NCBI GenBank assembly: GCA_009193035.1
Contig: SWDT01000076.1
Span: 84,916-148,915, forward strand
Source: Halicephalobus mephisto
Lineage: Eukaryota > Nematoda > Chromadorea > Rhabditida > Panagrolaimidae
DNA length: 64,000 nt
Reading direction: 5' to 3'
Shown here in pieces: positions 24,186 to 33,633 of the stretch; positions within the stretch are counted from its first letter, which is position 1, and every line of letters begins with the position of its first letter. Below the pieces are notes generated by a model, which was given only the letters and a program-made list of their open reading frames with translations, was not told the origin of the DNA and made no database searches. Both the position numbers and the translations under genes were made by a program.

Positions 24186-24510
24186 ATTATTATTATTATT
24201 ATTTATTGCCTTTTCCAACAGTTATGTATTTGGTACAAAATCAGGGAATAACGTCTTCATGGCTGTGATTGGGTCCGTCCAAAGATGGTAAGGTTGAATG
24301 GTTCGGTTCTTTGCTGGGCATTTCAGGAAATGTTGAACGGTCAGTTTCCTGGCACCACAGTCTTGAATCTGGTTCATCCGTCTTCGTGGTGGAGCATATC
24401 CTTCAGCTACCTTCTGTATTCCTCGCGGTTTCTGACGAGTTGTTGTCACTGTTCCCCAATCATGTTTTCCATGTCCTTATGTCATCTGTTTTGAGGTCTT
24501 CCTTGACGTT
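24186..24510 (-). mobile_element. 3' fragment of a LINE-like retroelement
   Basis: The minus-strand frame 24222-24449 contains YAPPRRRMNQIQDCGARK and VQHFLKCPAKNR. This resembles the C..CG....HFL..CP....R signature found at the C-terminus of many non-LTR retrotransposon reverse transcriptases. It is followed by an (AAT)n simple-repeat tail on the same strand (24186-24209), typical of LINE 3' ends. The upstream part joins the inverted-repeat segment at 24509-24720. It is inactive and heavily truncated. Confidence 0.5.
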
Positions 24511-24720
24511 GTTGGTTTCTACCATTAGAAATTCAATCCTGTTTATCTTAACACAAGCATAGAACAAAAATAATAAAGATTCTCGTTTGATCGAAGTCAA
24601 ACTGAGATTAGATCAGATTTGGATTTTCTCAACGACTTACTTACACTTTTGTCTCACTTCTCAAGCAGAGCTTTGGGCTTCCTTTCCAGACAGTTCGCGG
24701 TTTGATTCAGAAAATCCAGC
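24509..24720 (-). repeat. Left copy of an inverted repeat flanking the viral remnant
   Basis: The reverse complement aligns with 29412-29632 over about 215 bases, with scattered mismatches and small indels. Shared phrases include 'tttgagaaaatccaa', 'gtttgacttcg' and 'tgttaagataaacagg'. It either marks element termini or consists of two copies of one dispersed repeat inserted in opposite directions. On this side the similarity runs straight into the LINE-like fragment. Confidence 0.65.
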
Positions 24721-25910
24721 TTCACGGCATTTGCTCCTCAGCGACAGTTATCATTTTTGCTTTTCCTTGATTTCGAAGTTAATTCTTTTTAAATCGCTGT
24801 TTTTTTACTTATTGTTCGTCCTTCGACGGGAAAATTTATTTGTAACTTATGTATTACAAACAAAATAGGAAAATAGGAAAACAAGGAACAACTAGAAATC
24901 CAACGCTACATATAAAAACAGCTGACACAACATTCGTGTCGAGATCAAGGTTGTTTATTCAAAGGGCAAATTGGCCACAAAAACACGTCCATGAACACTT
25001 ATCTGAGATATTCAGCTGATCTAACTATCGAAAAATAAAAAAATTACATAAATCTTCTAAAATAAAAAAGAAAATTTTCAAACGAATCAATTGTCCTACA
25101 ATCGAAAATTTTTTTAAAGATGTGCACATTGAATTATTTTGTCAGGAAATCCATATTGACAAACCAAAGTTTAATATCCTTAACTTTTGACAATTGATCG
25201 GTTTCTTAACCGTGCAAGATCGACTCATTAAAGTTATTTCATGACTATTATCGTTGATTTTTCATTCTGTGTTTTATTGTAAAATATCTGTTTTATTTTG
25301 TGCTCTAAGATGTCTTATGTATGGGATCGTAAGTGTAGACTAGGATGGGGATATAACGAATCCATGGATCGACTATATAGGTTCCATTATTAAAATTCCT
25401 CCCAATTATGGACAAATTGTTGAAGTATTTAGAAAAACAACTAAATTTAACAATATTACAGTAATCAACGACTAAAAAGCAGTTGAACCATACAAGTAGT
25501 ATATATAGGAGGCTTCTAGGACACTTTTTCCCCCACTTCCCATTTCTGGGAATATGGGATAATACGTGTAATTTCAGCGAATATATATAACTTTACTAAA
25601 AAGGATACGGTATATTATGAATAATTCCAACAAAATACATTTATTAAAAAAAGAAATATTTGACATTAGCCCATCTCTGATATATGGGGTAATACGTGTA
25701 ATTTCAACAAATATATTTTTTACTAAAAATGATACGGGGTAATATGTGTAATTCCAACAAATATATTTATTAAAACGGATACGGGGCATTACGTGTGATT
25801 CCTGCAAACTTCTTTATTTTTACTAAATAATACAAGCCCTCCAATGTCCCTCCGGAGGGGCTTGTGTGAGTTTCTTCGAAACTGCAATCCGGTCAATTTT
25901 TCTTGATTAT
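24720..25910. other. Gene-free stretch with a short tandem repeat
   Basis: No recognised coding sequence. Between about 25555 and 25800 three or four copies of a unit of about 65 bp occur, with 'gatacggggtaatatgtgta' and 'attccaacaaatatattta'. The hairpin at 25832-25865 is annotated separately. Confidence 0.5.
25832..25865. repeat. GC-rich hairpin
   Basis: ACAAGCCC (25832-25839) pairs with GGGCTTGT (ending 25865), and the interior contains the palindrome CCCTCCGGAGGG. It lies about 50 bases upstream of the protease fragment. Confidence 0.65.
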
Positions 25911-25912
25911 AA

Positions 25913-26104
25913 ATGTTTATTAACAAACCATTGACAAATTATTACATCACAAAATTAGCTAAAGAATTAAAGATAAAAGATTTCAGGGGGGTATTTATGA
26001 GGGACACTCTTCCGGGTAGTCCTGGGGGTATAGAATGTGGAGTTGTAAATTTGGATGAGAGTAAAAATAGCGGTAGTCGAACACAACACTATAATATTTA
26101 TTAA
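25913..26104 (+). pseudogene. Fragment of an adenain-like (C5) cysteine protease of a Polinton-type element
   Basis: The 63-codon frame contains DFRGVFMRDTLP and ECGVVNLDES. These match the conserved N-terminal signature of Maverick/Polinton and adintovirus maturation proteases (FRGVFMRD.LP...ECG..NLD.S.G.GTHW). The similarity stops just before the catalytic His-Trp; the expected THW is not present and the frame ends. In the full family the protease (about 150-200 aa) cleaves capsid precursors. This copy lacks every catalytic residue, so it is a dead fragment. It gives the strongest identification of the element. Confidence 0.65.
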
Positions 26105-26195
26105 AGAGTCTACAACAAATATAATTTCATTTTATAATTAGTTAAAAGAAATATGATAAGAAAACACTTTTCAGACTTCAGTTCAGCCAAATTCT

Positions 26196-27158
26196 TCAGT
26201 TTTCAAGTGGTAAGACCAGCTCCCCATTCTCAATTACAGCATATTTTTGCTCAACGAGCTCCTGTACAAAACATGCCTCCAGAATACTTTTGAGGTGATC
26301 GCCAATATTGGTATTTGCACTTTTACTAATTATTATACCACCAGTTGTAGCACCTCCACCTGCAGCGATACCAGCGGCCACTGCTCCGGCAATAGTGAGC
26401 CCAATTCCGCCAGTAAAAATGCCTACCGGCAAGGCGATAGTTCCAATAATTATACCACCGACGATTGTAGATATACCAATGCCTAAGCCAGTACAGTTAA
26501 CTTTTTCCTTATAGGAATAAGTAGTAAGTACATAGTCGCATGCTACAGGTACTTCACATATTTTTCTACATACATTACATCTCCCACATGATCTGATATT
26601 TTCACATCTGTCGCATGCTTTGCATTCCCCACATGGTATAGGTTCTTCACATTCTTTACCTGTTTTGCATGCTGTACATCCTTTGCATTTTATGGGTGTT
26701 TGACATGCTGTGCACATTCTGCAGGATCCACATACTAGGAGTTTTTCACATCCATTACCTGTACATGGTCCACATTGCCCACATGCTTCTCCTCCCTTAT
26801 ATGGATACTTATATACGAGGGTACATATGAATTCGAGTTTTGATCCATCCTTCTCGCTATTTTGGCATATAAACATTTTACTCTCGCCATTATAACACAG
26901 CTTGTTAATACCTGTAATCATTGCTTTTACTTGACTCTTCAGTTTTTCAGAATCACATAGACTTTCGAATTCCTTCACCTTCTCAATCAATGCTGTAGGG
27001 TGTACTTTTATAGCTTTTATTGCAGAAAACTGTGCCTCCTTCTTTTTTTGACCACCATTTTTCAATTCATTGCAGATTTCCAGGACGGTATTGTTTAATG
27101 TTTGGATAGGGATTTTGCTCTTTGATTTCTGGATGGGAACTCCAGGTTGAGTGCTCAT
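26196..27158 (-). CDS. Cys-rich repeat protein with a glycine-zipper hydrophobic domain
   Basis: Intact 320-codon single-exon gene from ATG 27158. An acceptor-like ATTTTTAG lies about 28 bases upstream, so trans-splicing is plausible, and the frame also extends 29 codons further upstream. Three parts are visible. Residues 1-120 are helical and Lys-rich. Residues 126-207 hold 21 cysteines in a C..C..C..C repeat of about 14 residues (CGSCRMCTACQTPIKC, CGECKACDRC), probably metal-binding or disulphide-bonded. Residues 225-277 are hydrophobic and Gly-rich (GGIIIGTIALPVGIFTGG), like a membrane-inserting glycine-zipper hairpin. I do not recognise the family. It lies between the protease and penton-like pieces of the decayed element and is the only unbroken gene there, so it may be cargo or a later insertion. 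Confidence 0.65.
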   Translation of the reverse strand: MSTQPGVPIQKSKSKIPIQTLNNTVLEICNELKNGGQKKKEAQFSAIKAIKVHPTALIEKVKEFESLCDSEKLKSQVKAMITGINKLCYNGESKMFICQNSEKDGSKLEFICTLVYKYPYKGGEACGQCGPCTGNGCEKLLVCGSCRMCTACQTPIKCKGCTACKTGKECEEPIPCGECKACDRCENIRSCGRCNVCRKICEVPVACDYVLTTYSYKEKVNCTGLGIGISTIVGGIIIGTIALPVGIFTGGIGLTIAGAVAAGIAAGGGATTGGIIISKSANTNIGDHLKSILEACFVQELVEQKYAVIENGELVLPLEN

Positions 27159-27706
27159 ATTGAAATCAAGAAAAACAAGTGGCAATCTAAAAATGAAAAT
27201 ATTTGTAAGATAAGGGATGTAAGAAAACTGAATTCGAAATTTCACAATTACTCCATATTTATACCCCCAATTACACCCGAGCTACCTCCTTCGCACACCA
27301 TCAAGTGGAAAGATGGGTCAAAGGATCAAGACAATTATGATATTTTTTGTATTGAATGGTAACTTTGATTTGTGCGATATAGGAATAAAAGTAAAAGTAA
27401 AAGTTGTAAGATAAAACCACAATTAAAATAATAAATTACTTACGCAAAGTGAAAGAAAAATAAAGACTGAGTAGAAAGGAAAATTATTCCCATATATAAA
27501 TAGTTTTTTGTGAAAAAATCGAGGGTGTGGCATATTTGATAACACTGTGTTCACAGGATACATTTTTACATTTCGGTAAGATAATTATTTTTCATCAATT
27601 TCATTATTGAGGAACATTTCATTGAAATAAGAGGAAAATTCATTGACAAGCACGACAAATTATATCATCAAAGGAAAATAAATCATGAAATTTCTAAAAT
27701 TAATAA

Positions 27707-28129
27707 ATGACGATTTTTATCTTACAACTAACATCCAACGACTCAACTTTTGAGTATTCATTTCCTCAAGAGGTTTTACGTAAGAAGTACAAAATAGGAG
27801 TTATAAAACTAGATGTTTATTTAGAAATTAAAAGTAAAATAAATAAAAATGACCTGGAAAATAATAAATTCTCAAGTAATAACATTGATAATATTTTTAT
27901 TACATGCAATTTAATTAAAGATTGTTACGTTAATAAAAAGATATTAAATTCAATCTATAGATTTAGACTTAATGATGAAATCAAAATAGAACCAAAAACT
28001 ATTATTTATCATGAAGTAACTAACAGACCAAATAAAGTAAATTTAAAATTAGTAGATATTAACGATGATTTGATTGAGTTTAATAATATTAATATTTTTA
28101 TTGAATTGGATTTGAAAGAAGTATCATAA
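27707..28129 (+). CDS. Penton-like minor capsid protein of a Maverick/Polinton-type element
   Basis: 140-codon AT-rich frame. The C-terminal half follows the pattern of the small invertebrate Maverick/Polinton protein taken as the penton or minor capsid jelly-roll. It has a strand with 'IFITCNLIKDCYVN', a following IYRF segment, 'IIYHEV' and the closing strand pair 'LKLVDINDDLIEFN..NIFIEL', which corresponds to the family's (I/L).L.D.dG.liDf.Ge.I...L.L end. At 140 residues it is shorter than the usual 200-300, so the middle may be deleted. Its TAA abuts, with no gap, the stop codon of the convergent ORF at 28124-28354. The frame is open, but expression is doubtful. Identification rests on remembered family pattern only. 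Confidence 0.5.
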   Translation: MTIFILQLTSNDSTFEYSFPQEVLRKKYKIGVIKLDVYLEIKSKINKNDLENNKFSSNNIDNIFITCNLIKDCYVNKKILNSIYRFRLNDEIKIEPKTIIYHEVTNRPNKVNLKLVDINDDLIEFNNINIFIELDLKEVS

Positions 28130-28354
28130 GGAAATTTTAGTATTTTCAGTATATGGAGGGATTGTCTTAAATCCAGAACCTGTTACATTTTTTCCTACTA
28201 AATACTCGATAAATTCTTTATTTTTCTTTGTTAATTTCTTTTTTCTAGTTTTTTTTGATGAGATTTTATTTTCATCTTTATTTTGTTTATCAATTGTTTT
28301 ATTATTAATTACAAGTTGACTCACTTCACAGTCATCATTTTTAATCTTAATCAA
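28124..28354 (-). pseudogene. Small basic ORF of the viral remnant
   Basis: 76-codon Lys/Asn-rich frame. The reading frame stays open further upstream to about 28420, where a TGA interrupts it. It contains a strongly basic stretch (KKTRKKKLTKKNKEF) and ends in a short polar tail. Its stop codon is immediately adjacent to that of the penton-like ORF on the other strand, a compact viral style of layout. Function unknown; it could be a DNA-binding or capsid-associated protein, or the 3' part of a longer decayed gene. Confidence 0.35.
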
Positions 28355-28453
28355 CTCGATTTTATTATTAATATTTTCATCTAATAGTTTATATTTATTT
28401 TTTTTTCAATCATCGAAAATACCAACACCATTTATTATATTAATTTTCAATTC

Positions 28454-29430
28454 TAATTTAATGAAAGAGCAGATGGAAATTTAGTTAAACTTGGCTTTCT
28501 TTCAAATTTAAGAGGTTTCATTTCAATATTTTCAGCTACAATTGATTCTTCCTCAAAGGAAACTAATTTAATTCTACTTTGTTTCTTTTACTTAAAGAAA
28601 ACTGTGGTGATACAACATAAATCAAAGATCTAGCAATAAATACATAAATTAGTGTCGAAGCAATTGTTACATAAATTCTCCAATACTTCAATCAATACGA
28701 TTCGAATAAATCATTCACATCGGTTAAGATTTCATGAGGTATCGCTGAGTTTTGCTCATTTTCTTTTAATTCCACTTCAGAATTTGACATCTGCCTCATC
28801 TGATTTAGTAATTGTTCTTCAATATTAGTCTTCACATCATTGAAGAAGTGTTCTTTAAAAATTACTTTAGTATTTAAAAACCGTAAGTCGTAATTATTTT
28901 TTATTTCAACATTTTTAAAATCAGACATTACTGATTCATCATAGCGAATTATCATTAGTAATGACACCACCTTTCATATACCATATTTTATCGTTATACT
29001 TCTTAATTTTGATAGGTATATAACCCTTAATATCATTTAAGTCAGTAAATTCGATTAGTTTATTATTAATTTCTTTACAGAATTTAACTTCAATAATACT
29101 ATTATTAATTAATTTAACATCAACTGCAGTGTAATTTAAGACTTTTCGAATAAATTTCTTTGGATTCTCCTTCAATAATATTTCTAAAATTTCGTTATGA
29201 TCATTGGCCATTTGACAAAAAGTTTTTGTTAAATGTCTTAATTGATTCTTGATATTATGTTCTAGGTATTGTAGTTCTCCTGCTTCTTGAAAGGTTTTAA
29301 CTGAGTTGTGATCTGATCTTTTTTCTCTAACAGATTTTAAAGCATAACCTTCTGAGGTTAATTGTAAATTATTTCCACAATCAGTTGTGAAGTTATTGTA
29401 GGCATAAAGATCAGAATTGAACCGGAAACG
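28454..29430 (-). pseudogene. Broken viral-glycoprotein (fusogen)-like gene
   Basis: Minus-strand coding similarity runs leftward from about 29430. The first frame is open to 28939 (ATG at 29211, but open upstream of it). A second frame covers 28970-28692. An in-frame TGA is followed by a hydrophobic segment of about 22 residues (28676-28611) with a basic cytoplasmic-like tail ending at a TAG (28563). A shifted frame then continues to 28454. Ectodomain-like sequence with sparse cysteines, then one membrane anchor and a short tail, fits a type I viral envelope protein. The helical stretch and the C-terminal layout remind me of class III / chuvirus-like glycoproteins. It has at least two frame changes and two stops, and its 5' end is cut by the inverted repeat, so it is not functional. 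The family assignment is tentative. Confidence 0.4.
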
Positions 29431-29632
29431 GCCTAAACAGAATGCACAAAGCTCCGCCCAGTCAGCCGACGTCTGGGGAGGTGAGACTAAAGTGTTAGAG
29501 AGTCAGTCTTTGAGAAAATCCAACTCTAACCTGGTTCGAGTTTGACTTCGGTCAAACGAGGATCCTTCCTCCTTTGTTCTATGCTTATGTTAAGATAAAC
29601 AGGCTTGAATTGCTAATGGTAGGAATCAACAG
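29412..29632 (+). repeat. Right copy of the inverted repeat flanking the viral remnant
   Basis: Matches the reverse complement of 24509-24720. It includes a B-box-like GGTTCGAGTTT near 29533. After about 29632 the two copies lose similarity; the segment to 29830 is unrelated to the LINE-like tail on the left. Confidence 0.65.
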
Positions 29633-29634
29633 TT

Positions 29635-29955
29635 TTCCGCCCAATCAAGGAGCTCCCAAAATGTCACACTATCGACATCCAATCAATACTAACATCCCTA
29701 ATACTACACCTTCATCATCTAGATTCTATCAAACGAGAACAAAGAGATCAACATATCCTAGAAAAACTACAAAGTGAACCTCTCGATGCAGACATTCAAC
29801 GATTCATCCATCAGTATTTGAGTAAAAATAGTCAATTAAATTATACCCGATAACGAATTCCAAAATCATACATGATTTCGAAACAATCATCGTACAAAAC
29901 CAAAATTGTAGGATACTTCAGTTCCTAAAAATTCTTATTTGCTATTTTCGAATAG
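29635..29955. other. Short gene-free stretch
   Basis: The frame 29574-29777 (plus) runs out of the inverted repeat and shows no recognisable domain. It may be a remnant of the same dispersed element. Nothing else is seen. Confidence 0.4.
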
Positions 29956-29959
29956 GATT

Positions 29960-30380
29960 ACTGTTGTGGATGCATAGTCCCCAAGACCAGAGATATTCAG
30001 AACACTGAAGATTGAACAGTCCCTTCTCTCCACTGAGGAGTACCGGGTGTAGCTCTGATATTAATATTTGTTCCTATTTTGTATTGTCTCATTCTAAGTA
30101 AAAGATATAACAGTTACTAAACTTTATGTGATGAAACAACATACCAAGATTCTTGAGCCTTTTGTGACGAAATGTTACACATGAGTTATTGTTGTAGATG
30201 CATAGTTCCCATGACCGGAGATATTCAGAATACCGAAGATTTAACAGTCCCTTCTCTCCACTGAGGAGTACAAAAGAGAACACTTCGGTGTACCGAGTGT
30301 AGCTCTGATATTTAATAATATTGTTCCTATTTTGTATTGTGTCTTATTGTTAAGTAAAGATATAACAATTACTAATGATT
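29960..30380. repeat. Two direct LTR-like repeats
   Basis: Segments 29960-30120 and 30184-30378 are diverged copies sharing 'gatgcatagt', 'cagtcccttctctccactga', 'ggagtac', 'gtgtagctctgatatt' and 'cctattttgtattgt'. Each resembles a solo LTR of about 170-190 bp. No retroelement coding sequence lies between or beside them. Confidence 0.55.
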
Positions 30381-30601
30381 TATAATTATTGACAATATAC
30401 AGTTAAGTACAAATATACAATAATAAAACTGTCAATTTTTAAAATCGAATTAAAGTTGGAAAATTTCGGATTTCCAAACCTGATCAAAACCAATTTCGAA
30501 ATAATTCTTCAAAATTTAAATCAGATTCAATTTTGAAACTTCAGATGGAATTGGTTCGAAATTACACAGTTTTAAAAATGGACAATTTTGAAAAATTATT
30601 T

Positions 30602-32310
30602 TTATTTTTTCGTCAGCAGATCCCCACCGTATCCGGTCCCCATCTTGGGCGCCAGTCTACGGTAGATCTCGACGACTTTGTTCCAGCGTTCTTTTTCAGG
30701 AACAGATTCATCTTGGAGGATACTGGATATCTCGTCGAATCCGCTTCTGGAAGGACTTCTGAACTTCTGATGAGGAATCGGTCTTCTTTGTCGTTGAATA
30801 CGATTGTTTTCTTCCATAAATTGACGGAATAATTGCTAAATTACTTTTTTTAAATTTATTATTAAAAATTTACAAACTTGTCTGTTTTCGTCCAATTCAG
30901 AAACCAAAGATCCTACTTGTTTTAATTTTTCTTCATATGTCACCTGCGGCTGTCGAAGGATCTTTTTGAACTAAAACAACTTTTTCAAAATCATATTACT
31001 GTAAAAATTCGAAATTGAAAAAAATAATTTTTCGGAAAATTCAAAATTTAAAAAAATAATTTTTCGAAAAATTTAAAAAATCAAAAATTTCTTACAAAAT
31101 TATCTAAAACTGAAATTTTGGATTTTTTTAGAAATTTTCAAAAGTCAATTTTGATTTTTCAAAGAATTTTTTAGTTTTCAGAATTTTCTAAAAACTTCCG
31201 AAATTTTTGATTTCGAATATTTTCAAAAATTTTCTACTTTTCAAAAAATTCGAAATTTTCTACTTTTCAAAAATTTCGAAATTTCCAAAATTTTCTACTT
31301 TTCAAAGACTTCGAAATTTTCTACTTTTCAAAAAATTCGAAATTCCCAAAATTTTCTACTTTTCAAAAAATTCGAAATTTCTGAAAAATTCTAACTTTAA
31401 AATTTAAAACTACCTTCGTGATGACAGTTTCGTCAGCTCCTTCGAGAAAATTCGGAAGAGATCCGCTGTTGTTTTTTTGAGGATTTCCGGCTTCTAGATT
31501 CTGTCGTTGTCCGATTTCGAGACCTCCATGATGTCCTTGAACTTGGATTTGTGAAGGAACAAGAGGAAAATTGTCTGAAAACTTGGCCGGGATAAGGCCC
31601 CCAGGGTTCATCTGAGGGATGTTGTGGAGGTTCTCATTCGGGACACTTCCGGGATACGGTAACGAGGAACTTTGCGGATTAAAAATGCTTCCGGGATACG
31701 GTAGCGAAGGATTCGGGGTGTTCGGAACTCCTCCAGGATACGGTAATGAGGAACTTTGGGAATTAATAATACTTCCAGGATACGGTAGCAGAGGACTTTG
31801 TCCATTAGGAACTCCTCCAGGATACGGTAATGAAAGGTTTAATTCGTTATGGATTCTTCCAGGGTACGGTAATGAAGGGTTTTGTCCACTAAGAATTCCT
31901 CCAGGATACGGTAATAGAGAATTCTGCCCATTATGGATTCTCCCAGGGTACGGTAGTGGAGGATTTTGTCCACTGGAAACTCCTCCAGAATATGGGTCGA
32001 TTGGCTTCTGACGGATTCTTTGAGAATCAACTTGTTTGAAGGGCTGGAAACCCGGTAATTCTTGTTCGAAAAAATTTTGATTTTTTTTGAATGGAGCCGA
32101 AAATTTATTTTGGATTTTTTGAGGATGTCTGGATTGAGGAAGAGAACTGATAGCTACGTCGGGCTGGGCCTGGACGATCCCCTCTGCCCTCTGGCCCCCC
32201 AACCCCGGACCCCCGTCGAGGCCAGTCATCCCTCCGAAATTGACTGGTCTGATTTGGTGTAAAATTTGTCCATTACAGTAACTTAGAAAAAATAAAAAAA
32301 TTTTAAACAT
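30602..32310 (-). CDS. Secreted protein with a 14-residue LPYPG repeat
   Basis: Three exons as read: 32310-31414, 30970-30878 and 30835-30602, all in frame, 407 residues. ATG 32310 gives a clean signal peptide (MFKIFLFFLSYCNG, then QILHQ). An acceptor-like TTTGTCAG lies 15 bases upstream of the start. After a Gly/Gln-rich lead come nine tandem copies of a 14-residue unit (SLPYPGGVPNGQSP type, about residues 110-235), encoded by a 42-bp minisatellite. The C-terminal 110 residues are helical and charged (FKKILRQPQVTYEEKL.., ERWNKVVEIYRRLAPKMG). They faintly recall nematode DUF148/SXP-RAL-2 proteins, but this is not secure. The product is probably extracellular, perhaps cuticle or gland. The second donor is a GTTTGT site. 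Confidence 0.7.
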
Positions 32311-32329
32311 GATAGAATTCAACAACTGA

Positions 32330-33620
32330 CAAATTTTTCAGTTTTTATTCATGAAATCAGACTAAACAAGTTTTTTAATTTTCGAAAAGGATAATCCTCG
32401 CTTCATCGAATCTGGACTCGTTTAGCCGACTTTTTGGGAGATCTTACTTGTTTTGAGGTCAGTCAAAGTGAAAGTTTCCTCCGGAACAAGCGGATCATCC
32501 GATTTTGAACGTAACTTCTGGTTTTGGAACCTGATTTGGAACAGACAAAAAGGATAAAGATAATATCACATTACAAAATTCCAAAAACAAAAATTATTAC
32601 GAAATAATCTCGACACAAATTTCAAAAACTTAAAAACCTTCAAAAATTTGAAATTTTCTAATTTCGAAATTATATTACTGTAGAAAATTAAAAAATGTCA
32701 CGAAACGGTCCCGACACGAGTTTTTTAAAAACCTTAAAAAATAAAGATTTCATATATTTATTCTAAAATCATATTATTAAAGTAAATTATATATAAATTT
32801 TACCACGAAACGGTCCCGACACGAATTCTGAAAATTTTTAAAAACTTTCAAAATTTAAATTTTCAAACATTTATTCGAAAATTAAAAAAATAAAACAAAA
32901 CGGTCCCGAAACGAATTTCGAAAGTTTTCTAGAAACTTGTAAAGTAAATTATATATAAATTTTATCACGAAACGGTCCCGAAACGAATTCTGAAAATTTT
33001 TAAAAACTTTCAAAATTTAAATTTTCAAGCATTTATTCGGAAATTAAAAAAATAAAACAAAACGGTCCCGACACGAATTTTTTAAAGACCTTAAAAAATA
33101 AATATTTCATATATTTATTCCAAAATCATATTATTAAAGTAAATTATATATAAATTTTATCACGAAACGGTCCCGAAACGAATTCTGAAAATTTTTAAAA
33201 ACTTTCAAAATCCGAATTTTCAAATATGTATTATTACATAATATTTTTTAAAATTGCTATGAAATGATTTCGACACGGACTTTAAAATTTTTATAATTCA
33301 TAAAAATTGAAAATAAAATTTTTTTTATGAAATTTTACCCAACGCGAATTTAAAAGTTTTTTTAAAAACGGTTTTTGGCGTTTTGTTCTTTATTGACAAT
33401 CGCGAAACTTGCGATTTTTTGAGTTTTTCTTTTGTTGTCCTACTATTTTATATAATTTTTTCTTTTTTTATATACTTTATTTTTCGATAAGTTTCGAAAC
33501 TTCAAAAAGATACTTTTTTAGTACTTTATTCATTGTTGACAATCGTAGATTTTTTATTTTTAGAGGATATTTCATTAATTTGTATTTTTTTTCTTTTTTG
33601 TATTCTTATTGATTTTTGAT
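32330..33620. repeat. Intergenic repeats carrying GGTCCCGACACGAA
   Basis: Between the two divergent genes, 32590-33260 holds about five copies of a unit with 'cacgaaacggtcccgacacg', 'aattctgaaaatttttaaaa' and 'actttcaaaatttaaatttt', partly alternating with 'aaagtaaattatatataaat'. The same GGTCC.GACACGAA phrase occurs elsewhere in the window. 33400-33620 is presumably the NOP16 promoter or leader. Confidence 0.65.
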
Positions 33621-33633
33621 TACAGAGATCGAG

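Larger units (their letters stand above)
24509..29632. mobile_element. Decayed Maverick/Polinton-like viral transposon (approximate limits)
   Basis: The interval holds, in order: an adenain-type protease fragment (plus), a nested intact Cys-rich gene (minus), a penton-like minor capsid ORF (plus), a small basic ORF (minus) and a broken viral-glycoprotein-like gene (minus). An inverted repeat of about 215 bp bounds it. Protease plus penton-like protein is the morphogenesis set of Maverick/Polinton elements, and nematode Mavericks are reported to carry a virus-type fusogen. I did not find polymerase B, integrase, packaging ATPase or major capsid genes, so this is a remnant. Codons are much more AT-rich than in neighbouring genes. 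The outer limits are inferred from the inverted repeat only. Confidence 0.55.

Noticed and set aside
25574..25807. Minus-strand ORF of 77 codons
   Set aside because: Created by the 65-bp tandem repeat; its protein is just the repeated unit.
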